Positions 9,917-17,647 of a DNA stretch of 40,863 nt are shown piece by piece. The translations under genes were made by a program, and so were the position numbers. The DNA comes from Patescibacteria group bacterium. Its GTDB lineage: Bacteria > Patescibacteriota > Patescibacteriia > Patescibacteriales > UBA12465. The stretch covers positions 1-40,863 of the forward strand of contig JAQUHX010000006.1 of NCBI GenBank assembly GCA_028681575.1, in the 5' to 3' direction. Within the stretch, counting starts at the first letter, position 1. Every line of letters begins with the position of its first letter. The notes under the pieces were generated by a model. The model ran no database searches. It worked only from the letters and a program-made list of their open reading frames with translations, and was not told the DNA's origin.

Positions 9917-10002
9917 AATAATCTTTAATATTAAAAATTTAACACAGCTAAAGTTTAAAAGCGAGGGGCTTTAAAATTAGAATAGTTTGCTATAATCAAA
10001 AT

Positions 10003-10554
10003 ATGACTTTTGAAATAATAATTATTAAAAAAACTCCAATTCCTTATTCCATTAGCAATTCTGCTGGGCATTGTCTGCGTCTAGAAATTAAAGACGGTCG
10101 GGTTTATTTATTTAAACCGCGCTGGGTAAGCAAAGTTAGGGCTCAGAAATTTTTAGAAAGCAAGAGCGCTTGGTTAGAGCGCAATCTCGCTAAAGAGCGA
10201 AAACAAATTCCTTTGTACCCTTTAGCTAAGACGGAGTTACCAATGTTTAAAAAAGAAATTATTAGTCGCTTAAATTATTTTAATCAGGGTTATAATTTTA
10301 ATTGGCAGCGTGTCAGTATCCGTCATCAGACGACTAGGTGGGGAAGTTGTTCGCCCAAAGGGACTTTAAGTTTTAATAGTCGCTTGGCTAATTTGCCTTT
10401 AGAGCTTCAAGATTATATTATTGTTCATGAGCTTTGTCACTTAAAAGTTCCTAATCATTCACCAAAATTTTGGAAACTTGTTGAAAAAACTCTGCCTGAT
10501 TATTTAATTAGACGGCGAGCTTTAAGGCGATATCGACTAGCGGTTTTGTTTTAG
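10003..10554 (+). CDS. YgjP-like zinc metallopeptidase domain protein (DUF45 / SprT-like)
   Basis: TTRWGSCSPKGTLSFNSRLANLPLELQDYIIVHELCHLKVPNHSPKFWKLVE: HELCH...NHS..FW signature. Confidence 0.93.
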   Translation: MTFEIIIIKKTPIPYSISNSAGHCLRLEIKDGRVYLFKPRWVSKVRAQKFLESKSAWLERNLAKERKQIPLYPLAKTELPMFKKEIISRLNYFNQGYNFNWQRVSIRHQTTRWGSCSPKGTLSFNSRLANLPLELQDYIIVHELCHLKVPNHSPKFWKLVEKTLPDYLIRRRALRRYRLAVLF

Positions 10555-10555
10555 G

Positions 10556-10584
10556 TTGACAATAGTAATGTTTTGTGATAATTT
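10556..10584 (+). promoter_or_regulatory. Probable promoter of tRNA-Leu (TTGACA with -10 GATAAT/TAATTT)
   Basis: TTGACA at 10556-10561, AT-rich -10 region about 15-17 bp downstream, tRNA begins at 10595. Confidence 0.5.
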
Positions 10585-10594
10585 CTAAGCAAGA

Positions 10595-10681
10595 GCCCGG
10601 ATGGCGAAATTGGTAGACGCGCAGCGTTCAGGTCGCTGTGAGAGAAATCTCATGAGGGTTCGAGTCCCTCTTCGGGCACCA
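10595..10681 (+). tRNA. tRNA-Leu (anticodon CAG), CCA encoded
   Basis: GCCCGGA...TTCGGGC acceptor stem; CAGCG-TTCAGGT-CGCTG anticodon arm (CAG at 10629-10631); long variable arm; GAGGGTTCGAGTCCCTC T-arm; ACCA end. Confidence 0.95.
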
Positions 10682-10806
10682 AGATAAATTTATTTTTAAG
10701 TTTTTCTTGTTTATAAATTTAGAAAGTGTTAAAGTTAGTTTAAGTCTTTTAGGAGGAAATTAGGATTTAACAGTAAAATAAAAAAGTTATTTATTTTAAA
10801 TAGCCG

Positions 10807-10826
10807 ATAACTGTGCAAACAGTTAT
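10807..10826 (+). promoter_or_regulatory. Perfect 7-bp hairpin upstream of the hypothetical gene at 10857
   Basis: ATAACTG-TGCAAA-CAGTTAT, not followed by a T-run. Confidence 0.4.
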
Positions 10827-10856
10827 ATAGTCCCTTAATACTTAAAATATTCGATC

Positions 10857-11336
10857 ATGGAAAAAAAAGGAGGAAACGGAAGTAACGGAGAAAATCAGGG
10901 AAACGGAAGTAATGGTTGTTGTGGCTACTGGGAGGAAATTCAGAAAGCTGCTTGTCTTACTGAGCGAGAAAAAGATGACCTGGATCTGGCCAATACAATT
11001 TTAATGTTTGCCAGAAAGCCACATCGCGATTTTTCTGAAGAAATTCAGAAAATGGCTCGTTCCGGAAAAACAGAGCTGGAGGCCAGAGATTTTTTAAAAA
11101 GAGAAATTCCCTGGAAATTATTTCAAAAGAGTGAAAGTTCCAGGCGGAAGCTTTGTTATGTAATTTCTCTGTACTTGAAATTATTCAGGCAGGTTGAACA
11201 GGTAGTTAACCCCGGTGAATTTTGGCCGCCTGCCGAAGACCAGTTTGTTCTCCTCTTTGAGGAGCATGAAAATTTCCGTTCAAAACGCACGCTTCGAAAG
11301 GGAGAATGTGTTGGCGGATTTTTCCCGCAGGACTAA
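10857..11336 (+). CDS. Hypothetical protein with N-terminal GNGSNG repeats
   Basis: 159-aa ORF MEKKGGNGSNGENQGNGSNGCCGYW..., own terminator downstream; no family recognised. Confidence 0.6.
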   Translation: MEKKGGNGSNGENQGNGSNGCCGYWEEIQKAACLTEREKDDLDLANTILMFARKPHRDFSEEIQKMARSGKTELEARDFLKREIPWKLFQKSESSRRKLCYVISLYLKLFRQVEQVVNPGEFWPPAEDQFVLLFEEHENFRSKRTLRKGECVGGFFPQD

Positions 11337-11356
11337 CATGCAAAATGTTAACCAGT

Positions 11357-11385
11357 CCAAGACCGAGCTTTAAGCCCGGTCTTTT
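11357..11385 (+). terminator. Intrinsic terminator after the hypothetical gene
   Basis: AAGACCGAGC-TTTAA-GCCCGGTCTT followed by T-run. Confidence 0.75.
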
Positions 11386-11451
11386 TTTTAATCAGAAAAT
11401 TTGGTAGTAAAAACAGCTGCTTTTAAGGGGTTTTAAAATACTTTTTTAGGG

Positions 11452-11480
11452 TTGAAAAAAATCTAAAAATTCGTTATACT
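11452..11480 (+). promoter_or_regulatory. Promoter of tRNA-Val: TTGAAA-N17-TATACT
   Basis: TTGAAA 11452-11457, 17-bp spacer, TATACT 11475-11480, tRNA at 11508. Confidence 0.6.
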
Positions 11481-11507
11481 GTCAGCAGTTTTTTTAATTT
11501 TAATTCT

Positions 11508-11584
11508 GGTTATTTAGCTCAGCTGGTTAGAGCGCTGCGTTCACATCGCAGAGGTCAGTGGTTCAAGTCCACTAATAACCACCA
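11508..11584 (+). tRNA. tRNA-Val (anticodon CAC), CCA encoded
   Basis: GGTTATT...AATAACC acceptor stem; CTGCG-TTCACAT-CGCAG anticodon arm; AGTGG-TTCAAGT-CCACT T-arm; ACCA end. Confidence 0.95.
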
Positions 11585-11666
11585 ATCGTTTATTGTCGAT
11601 TGAATAATTCTTTTAAATGAGTTTTTCAATAATTATTAAGCGACAGCGATTAAGAAAATTTTTTTT

Positions 11667-12008
11667 ATGAAATTAATATTCCGTTTACTTTTTAACGCCA
11701 CTTGGATTCTCCTCGGATCTTTTTTAATTGGCGGCTTAGAGGTGAGTAGTTTTTATATCGCTTTAATTGTGGCGATTATCTTAGGTTTGGTTAATGCTTT
11801 AATTCGCCCAGTTTTAATTATTTTAACTTTACCAATTAACATTCTTTCTTTAGGTTTATTTACTTTTATTATTAATGCTCTTTTAGTTTGGTTTGTTTCT
11901 AGTTTTATTCAAGGCTTCGCTTTGGCTGGTTTTTGGCCAGCTCTCTGGCTAGCTATTTGGTTATGGCTAGGAAGTTTTATTACTAATCTTTTATTAACCG
12001 ACGATTAA
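11667..12008 (+). CDS. Phage holin family 4-like / YvlD-type small membrane protein
   Basis: Four hydrophobic segments; 'LGLVNALIRPVLIILTLPINILSLGLFTFIINALLVWFVSSFIQGFALAGFWPALW' matches the family pattern. Confidence 0.85.
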   Translation: MKLIFRLLFNATWILLGSFLIGGLEVSSFYIALIVAIILGLVNALIRPVLIILTLPINILSLGLFTFIINALLVWFVSSFIQGFALAGFWPALWLAIWLWLGSFITNLLLTDD

Positions 12009-12049
12009 ACGACGGTTGATTTAGAATATCTATCCATCAAAAATATTGT

Positions 12050-13396
12050 ATGACTTATCAAGAGGCCTACGAATACTTAGATTCGCTTCATAATTTGCCG
12101 CGCGTTTATCGCGGTAAAGGGAATTGGCAGAATACACCGACTATTTTAAAGGGCATGCATGCCATGCTGCGTTTAGACGGAAATCCTCAGCTAAAAATTC
12201 CTCATTATATACATGTGACCGGGACCAGCGGTAAAGGCTCAGTCTCTTTAATGATTAGCCAGATGTTGGTTGCCCAGGGTTTTAAGGTTGGAACTATAAC
12301 CTCGCCGCATCCAACAAAAATTACTGAGCGCTGGCAGGTTAATGGCCGCTCTATGTCGGAGAAGGATTTTGTTAAGACAATTGAAGAGTTAAAGCCAGTT
12401 TGGGATACTTATGCAAATGAAGTGAAGTTCACTTTTCCTTCAATGTCTAGTTTAAACACTTTGATTGCTTTACATTATTTTGCTAAGCAAAAAGTTGATT
12501 TTGCGGTCATGGAAGTTGTTTGTGGCGGTAAAAATGACAGCACTAATATTATTCCTCATAAAGATGTAGCCATTATTACTAATATTGGCCTTGATCATTT
12601 AGGTGTTTTGGGAACTAATAAAGAAGTAATTGCTCTTAATAAATCAGGGATTATAAAGAAGGGTTGCGATGTTATTACTGCTGAAGGAAATCCTAGAATA
12701 ATCCATATTTTGAAAATAGCCGCCGCTAAAAAGAAAGCCCGTTCTTTTGAAGAGGTTGACGCTAGTCGTTATAGCTTCTTGATTAATGGTGAGGTCTTAA
12801 AGCATGGTTGGGAGGGCTTAGACTTTCGAATTAATGGCGAAGAATATCATATAAATAATTTGGGTTATCATCAGGTTGCTAATGCTCGAGTTGCGATTGC
12901 GGCGGCAAAAAAGCTAGGCTTGAGTCAGGACGCGATTAAACGAGGCCTGGCTAATACTGTTTTCCCGATTCGTTTTGAAGTTGTTTCTCAAAAGCCTTAT
13001 ATTATTTTAGATGGCGCCCATAATCCTGATAAAGTTCGAGCGACGATTTCTAGTCTTAAAAGCCTAAAAGGTAAGTATAAAAAATTACACCTCTTAGTTG
13101 GTTTTTCTGACAATAAAGATCACAGTTCTTTTTTAGATGAACTTCTGGCTTTGAATCCAAAAAGTTTAGCTTGTACGCGCTTTACTCAAAATATTTTTCG
13201 CAAATCCGCCGACCCTAAGAAGTTAAAAAATTCAGCTTTAAAGATAAAGCCCCGGTTAAAGGTGGGCAGTTTTTTAGATCCTAAAGCTGCCTTAGCCTGG
13301 AGCCAGGAGCAACTGGGACCTGAAGATTTGTTACTGATTACCGGGTCAATGTTTTTATCAGGTGAGCTGCGCTCAATTTTTAAGAAAATTGGATAA
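12050..13396 (+). CDS. folC: Folylpolyglutamate synthase/dihydrofolate synthase-like Mur ligase family protein
   Basis: HVTGTSGKGSVSLMISQMLVAQGFKVGTITSPHPTKITERWQVNGR; TNIGLDHLGVLGTNKEVIALNKSGIIKKG; ILDGAHNPDKV. Confidence 0.9.
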   Translation: MTYQEAYEYLDSLHNLPRVYRGKGNWQNTPTILKGMHAMLRLDGNPQLKIPHYIHVTGTSGKGSVSLMISQMLVAQGFKVGTITSPHPTKITERWQVNGRSMSEKDFVKTIEELKPVWDTYANEVKFTFPSMSSLNTLIALHYFAKQKVDFAVMEVVCGGKNDSTNIIPHKDVAIITNIGLDHLGVLGTNKEVIALNKSGIIKKGCDVITAEGNPRIIHILKIAAAKKKARSFEEVDASRYSFLINGEVLKHGWEGLDFRINGEEYHINNLGYHQVANARVAIAAAKKLGLSQDAIKRGLANTVFPIRFEVVSQKPYIILDGAHNPDKVRATISSLKSLKGKYKKLHLLVGFSDNKDHSSFLDELLALNPKSLACTRFTQNIFRKSADPKKLKNSALKIKPRLKVGSFLDPKAALAWSQEQLGPEDLLLITGSMFLSGELRSIFKKIG

Positions 13397-13420
13397 TTGA
13401 TAATTTTTAAGCTTAGCCCT

Positions 13421-13447
13421 AAAAAACCGGTTTGACCGGTTTTTTTG
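13421..13447 (+). terminator. Intrinsic terminator after folC
   Basis: AAAAAACCGG-TTTGA-CCGGTTTTTTT. Confidence 0.8.
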
Positions 13448-13494
13448 TTTTTATTGAGTATTTATTTTATAATCAAAGAGCAGCTATTTAGATT

Positions 13495-14109
13495 ATGTTT
13501 AAAAAAAATTTCTTAGGTGAATCCTGGCGTTGGGCTTTCCTTATCTTAATAGTAGTAGCGGCAATATTCGTGAGATTTTTGTTGCCATCCGGCACTTGGG
13601 AGTGTTATAACGGCCAGTGGGTAAAAAGAGGAAAACCGAATACGCCTCGGCCGACTAAGGCTTGTTTAATCGATAAGGGTCCTTTAGGTGAGCTAATCGC
13701 TGATACGGAATTAATTTTAGGGAATTACAATTCTGCTAAGAATAAAAATGACTTGGATTCCCAAACTGTTTCAGAGACAGAGGCAAGAATAATTCTTAAA
13801 ACTCCAAGTCTGGAAGATTCCGTTCTTAGCCCGTTAGCGGTTACGGGCTTGGCTCCTGATGATTGGTTTTATGGGGGGGAGCTTTTAGTTGAGCTTAGAG
13901 ATGATAAACAGCAGTCTTTGGCAAAACATTTTGCCAGCAAGCAGCCGCTTGCCGCCGCGGTTGCGGGCTATGCTCCGTTTGCCGCCTTGATTGAATTTGA
14001 GACAAGAGCCGAAAGCGGTTATTTATTGATTTATAAAAATAATTTAACAAAGACTGACTCAGAGAGCCTTATTCAAGAGTGGCCGATTTCATTTAATCAG
14101 TCTAGATGA
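13495..14109 (+). CDS. Membrane-anchored protein with Gmad2 (immunoglobulin-like) domain
   Basis: N-terminal TM (WAFLILIVVAAIFVRFLL); 'SPLAVTGLAPDDWFYGGELLVELRDDKQQSLAKH...PFAALIEFE...GYLLIYKNN' Gmad2-like pattern. Confidence 0.7.
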   Translation: MFKKNFLGESWRWAFLILIVVAAIFVRFLLPSGTWECYNGQWVKRGKPNTPRPTKACLIDKGPLGELIADTELILGNYNSAKNKNDLDSQTVSETEARIILKTPSLEDSVLSPLAVTGLAPDDWFYGGELLVELRDDKQQSLAKHFASKQPLAAAVAGYAPFAALIEFETRAESGYLLIYKNNLTKTDSESLIQEWPISFNQSR

Positions 14110-14141
14110 TGGTTAAAGTCCGAGAGGTATTCGAAAAAATT

Positions 14142-15551
14142 ATGAAAAATTTAAAATTTTACAATACTCTTTCAAGAGAGCTTGAAGAGTTTAAAGCCAT
14201 TGAGCCGCCCTTAGTTGGTCTTTATACTTGTGGTCCGACGGTTTATAATTACGCTCATTTAGGGAATCTGCGTACTTATTTATTTGAAGATTGGTTAAAA
14301 CGAGTCTTGCTTTACGCTGACTATGAGGTTAAGCATATTATGAATGTCACTGATGTGGGGCATTTAGTTGGCGATGGTGATTTAGGGGAAGATAAAATGG
14401 AACTAGGATCAGCTCGAGAAGGGCGGAGCGCTTGGGAAATAGCTGATTACTATTGGCAGGCCTTTCGCGATGATTTAAAAATGTTAAACATTGCCGAACC
14501 AACTCAGTGGGCTAAAGTAACTGACAATATTCCTGAGCAGATTGAGTTAATTAAGCTTTTAGAAAAGAAAGGGTTTACTTATTTAACTCCAGATGGCCTT
14601 TATTTTGATACCGTCAAATTTCCTGATTATAATAAATTGTCCCATCTGCATTTAGAAGACTTAATTGAGGGGGCGCGAGTAGAGAAAAATATTGCCAAGA
14701 AAAATCCAACTGATTTTGCGCTTTGGAAATTTTCACCAGCTGGAAAGAAAAGACAAATGGAATGGAAATCTCCGTGGGGGCTTGGTTTCCCTGGTTGGCA
14801 TATTGAATGTTCGGCCATAGCCCTTAAATATTTAGGTCAAAATCAAGATATTCATTGTGGTGGCATTGATCATATTAATGTTCATCATACTAATGAAATT
14901 GCTCAAAGTGAGGCAGCTACCGGCAAAAAGTTTTTTAATTATTGGCTGCATGGCGCTTTTTTAAATATTGTTGGCGGCAAAAAGATGGCTAAAAGTGCTG
15001 GTAATTTTTTGACATTGAAAAACTCCTTAATAGAAAAGAAAATTAACCCTCTGGCTTTTCGCTTAGCAGCTGCTTCGGTTCATTATCGAAAGCCAATGGA
15101 GTATTCGGAAGCTTCTTTGCGGCAAGCTGAGAATACTTGGCGCAATCTGTTGCGACAGGTAGCGGCTTTACCGGAAACTCCGGGAAAAATTAATTCTGCC
15201 TGGCAGGAAAGTTTTTTTCAGGCTATTGCTGATGACCTTAATCTCCCTCAAGCATTAGCAGTTACTCAAGATTTGTTAAAATCAAATTTAACAGAAGCTG
15301 ACAAATTGGCGACTGTTCTAGACTTTGACCGTGTTTTGGGTTTTTCTTTAGCTAAGGCTAAAGAGTTAGCTGACCGAGAAATTTCTCTAGAAGAATTAGC
15401 TCCAGAGATAAAGGAGTTAGTTTTAGCTAGGGAGCAAGCGCGCACAAATCATGATTTTACAACTTCTGATCGTTTGCGTGAGGAATTGCGACAGCGTGGT
15501 TACGCGGTTGAAGATTTAAAGGGAGGAGTGAAGATAATTACTTTAGATTAA
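14142..15551 (+). CDS. cysS: Cysteinyl-tRNA synthetase
   Basis: MKNLKFYNTLSRELEEFKAIEPPLVGLYTCGPTVYNYAHLGNLRTYLFEDWLKR; WHIECSAIALKYLG..DIHCGGIDHINVHHTNEIAQSEA; KMAKSAGNFLTL (KMSKS-like). ORF track starts at 14106; ATG 14142 has a better family start and GAGAGG upstream. Confidence 0.97.
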   Translation: MKNLKFYNTLSRELEEFKAIEPPLVGLYTCGPTVYNYAHLGNLRTYLFEDWLKRVLLYADYEVKHIMNVTDVGHLVGDGDLGEDKMELGSAREGRSAWEIADYYWQAFRDDLKMLNIAEPTQWAKVTDNIPEQIELIKLLEKKGFTYLTPDGLYFDTVKFPDYNKLSHLHLEDLIEGARVEKNIAKKNPTDFALWKFSPAGKKRQMEWKSPWGLGFPGWHIECSAIALKYLGQNQDIHCGGIDHINVHHTNEIAQSEAATGKKFFNYWLHGAFLNIVGGKKMAKSAGNFLTLKNSLIEKKINPLAFRLAAASVHYRKPMEYSEASLRQAENTWRNLLRQVAALPETPGKINSAWQESFFQAIADDLNLPQALAVTQDLLKSNLTEADKLATVLDFDRVLGFSLAKAKELADREISLEELAPEIKELVLAREQARTNHDFTTSDRLREELRQRGYAVEDLKGGVKIITLD

Positions 15552-15554
15552 ACA

Positions 15555-16595
15555 ATGATTCGAGAAATATTAAAAAAAATAAAAAAGGCTCCTTCTTCAA
15601 AAATTGATTTAAAGGAGGCCAAGTTACGTTTAAAAGCGGCAAATAATTTTTGGGCGCAATTGCCGCGTCCAATTTTAGCTCAAGCGCCTTTAGCAGGTTT
15701 TACTGATTCTCCTTTTCGGCAAATTGTCGCTAGTTTTGGAGCAATGGTTACTTATAGTGAAATGATTTCGGCGGCGGCTCTTTTTTATGATTCGGCAGAA
15801 ACCTATCGTCTTCTAAAATTTAGCCCCAAAAAAGAGGGGCACTATGTTGTTCAATTATTTGGAGCCGAGCCGGAGCATTTTGCGGTGGCTAGTCGTTTAG
15901 TAACAGAAAAAATAAAACCAGCAGGAATTGATATTAATTTTGGTTGTCCAGTGCCTAAGGTGACCAAGCAGGGAGCGGGAGCTGCCTTAATGGCTGATTT
16001 GCCTCGGGCTCGAGCAGTGGTTGAAGCAGTTTTAGCTAACACTGATTTACCTGTCTCTATTAAAATTAGAAGCGCTTCTGGCGCTGTCGGGGCTAAAGAT
16101 TTTTTAGCTTATCTTAAAGATTTGCCGATTGCCGCCTTGATGATTCATGGTCGAACTCGAAAACAGGGTTTTGCTGGACCGGTAGATGTGGCGACAATTA
16201 AAGAAGCAGTTGCTAACTTCTCTGGTCCAGTTCTAGCTAATGGGGGGGTAAATTCTTTAGCTGAAGCTAATCATCTTTTAGAGGTAAGCGGCGCTGCCGG
16301 TCTTGGTCTGGGGCGAGGTTCATTGGGGCGACCCTGGTTGTTTAGAGAGATTATTAATCAGAAGGAGGAAAAATTTTCTTGGCCAGAGATTGCCTCTTTA
16401 ATGTTGACTCAAGGGCGACTAACTGAAAAGCTAAAGGGAAGTGAGGCTTTTTTAGAATTGCGCAAACAGTTATGTTATTATGTTCAAGGCCTGCCCGATG
16501 CTAGCAGTATTCGATCGGCAGTTGTCAAAATAAAAAATTATTTCGATTTAAAAAATATTTTAGAACCAGTTATTAAAAAGAAAAATCCTCTTTAA
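15555..16595 (+). CDS. dus: tRNA-dihydrouridine synthase
   Basis: LAQAPLAGFTDSPFRQIVASFGA..TYSEMISAAAL; DINFGCPVPKVTKQGAGAALM; LMIHGRTRKQGFAGPVD; VLANGGVNSL. Confidence 0.95.
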   Translation: MIREILKKIKKAPSSKIDLKEAKLRLKAANNFWAQLPRPILAQAPLAGFTDSPFRQIVASFGAMVTYSEMISAAALFYDSAETYRLLKFSPKKEGHYVVQLFGAEPEHFAVASRLVTEKIKPAGIDINFGCPVPKVTKQGAGAALMADLPRARAVVEAVLANTDLPVSIKIRSASGAVGAKDFLAYLKDLPIAALMIHGRTRKQGFAGPVDVATIKEAVANFSGPVLANGGVNSLAEANHLLEVSGAAGLGLGRGSLGRPWLFREIINQKEEKFSWPEIASLMLTQGRLTEKLKGSEAFLELRKQLCYYVQGLPDASSIRSAVVKIKNYFDLKNILEPVIKKKNPL

Positions 16596-16598
16596 AAT

Positions 16599-17009
16599 AT
16601 GATTTTAAAAATAAATACAACAATTCCCGATACTGTTAACGTTTCCTTATTAAAAGAAGGTCAAGTTTTTTTACTTAAAGATATTTTGACACCCCGGGCT
16701 CAATCTGAGAATTTATTGTTGGCAATTATTGATATTCTGGCGGAGGCAAAAATTTCTTGGTCGGATTTAGATGGAATTCAGGTAGTAGTTCGAGGGGGCT
16801 CCTTTACAAGCCTGAGAATTGGAGTTTTGACTGCTAACGCTTTAGCTTATGCGGCTAATTTGCCTTTGCAAGCAATTGGAGTTGACGGTGAAGATTTATC
16901 AAAAGATAATTTAAAAAAATTTTTAAATCATAAAATTGCTGTTCCAGAATACGATGGGGAGCCGAATATAGGACAGACTAAAAAGAAAAGCAAGCAGGTA
17001 TCTAATTAA
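16599..17009 (+). CDS. tsaB: TsaB-like t6A biosynthesis protein, short form
   Basis: ENLLLAIIDILAEAKISWSDLDGIQVVVRGGSFTSLRIGVLTANALAYAANLPLQAIGV resembles TsaB ...VGPGSFTGLRIGVATAKGLA...; only 136 aa. Confidence 0.72.
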   Translation: MILKINTTIPDTVNVSLLKEGQVFLLKDILTPRAQSENLLLAIIDILAEAKISWSDLDGIQVVVRGGSFTSLRIGVLTANALAYAANLPLQAIGVDGEDLSKDNLKKFLNHKIAVPEYDGEPNIGQTKKKSKQVSN

Positions 17010-17010
17010 G

Positions 17011-17019
17011 TTATCCACA
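17011..17019 (+). promoter_or_regulatory. Consensus DnaA box TTATCCACA
   Basis: Exact match to TTATNCACA in the tsaB-mraZ intergenic region. Confidence 0.6.
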
Positions 17020-17047
17020 GCGAAAAAACAAGTATTTTTTAAGTCAC

Positions 17048-17056
17048 TTATCCACA
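17048..17056 (+). promoter_or_regulatory. Second consensus DnaA box TTATCCACA, same orientation
   Basis: Exact match, 37 bp from the first; lies in TCACT-TATCCAC-AGTGA-TTTTTTTT. Confidence 0.6.
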
Positions 17057-17116
17057 GTGATTTTTTTTATTCTAAGATTAGCTAATATATTTTAAAAAGG
17101 GCTGACTTTTTTTGTG

Positions 17117-17145
17117 TTGACCCGGGTAGCGGCTTGGTGTATAAT
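17117..17145 (+). promoter_or_regulatory. Sigma70-type promoter of the mraZ cluster: TTGACC-N17-TATAAT
   Basis: TTGACC 17117-17122, 17-bp spacer, TATAAT 17140-17145; strong RBS AAAGGAGGTG before mraZ. Confidence 0.75.
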
Positions 17146-17211
17146 TGGGGCATAAAGTCAAAAAGTGGGGAAAGGAGGTGAATTTCTTTTAACCACTAAG
17201 AAACAAGCTTT

Positions 17212-17643
17212 ATGTTTATCGGTGAGTATCAGCACAATCTAGATGACAAAGGGCGCTTGGCAATCCCGGCAAAGTTTAGAGGCGCCTTTAAAAAAGGAGC
17301 AGTTGTAACCAAAGGCTTGGATAACTGTTTGGTTTTGTATTCAGCTGAACAATTCTCAGTGATTGCTAAAAAATTTGCCGCTCTTCCTTTAAGTCAAGCG
17401 CGAGCGCGGGCTTTTTCTAGACATATGTTGGCGGGGGCAATGGATGTTGAATTTGATGTTCAGGGGCGAATAACTTTGCCCGAATATCTGCGCCAGTTTG
17501 CCGGCGTCAAGAAAAACGTTATCATCGCTGGCTTATATAATCATTTAGAAATTTGGGATGAAAGCGCTTGGAAGAATTATAAGGCTGATGCTGATAAGCA
17601 TAGTAACGAGATTGCTGAGCAGTTAGGAGATTTAGGTATTTAA
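17212..17643 (+). CDS. mraZ: Transcriptional regulator / division protein MraZ
   Basis: MFIGEYQHNLDDKGRLAIPAKFRGAF...VVTKGLDNCLVLY...FDVQGRITLPEYLRQFAGVKKNVIIAGLYNHLEIWDE. Confidence 0.97.
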   Translation: MFIGEYQHNLDDKGRLAIPAKFRGAFKKGAVVTKGLDNCLVLYSAEQFSVIAKKFAALPLSQARARAFSRHMLAGAMDVEFDVQGRITLPEYLRQFAGVKKNVIIAGLYNHLEIWDESAWKNYKADADKHSNEIAEQLGDLGI

Positions 17644-17647
17644 AAAC

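Noticed and set aside
10857-10920. Direct repeats at the start of the hypothetical gene as a CRISPR or tandem array
   Set aside because: Only two 17-bp copies, in frame, encoding GNGSNG; not an array
11583-11602. Hairpin CAATCG-TTTATTGT-CGATTG after tRNA-Val as a terminator
   Set aside because: Weak 6-bp stem overlapping the CCA end and no clear T-run; not called as a feature
11667-12008. Holin-like protein as evidence of a prophage
   Set aside because: This membrane family is widespread outside phages and no other phage genes are present
17146-17180. MraZ operator (tandem TGGG repeats) upstream of mraZ
   Set aside because: Only two TGGGG motifs about 21 bp apart; they do not fit the regular 10-bp spaced triplet seen for known MraZ boxes
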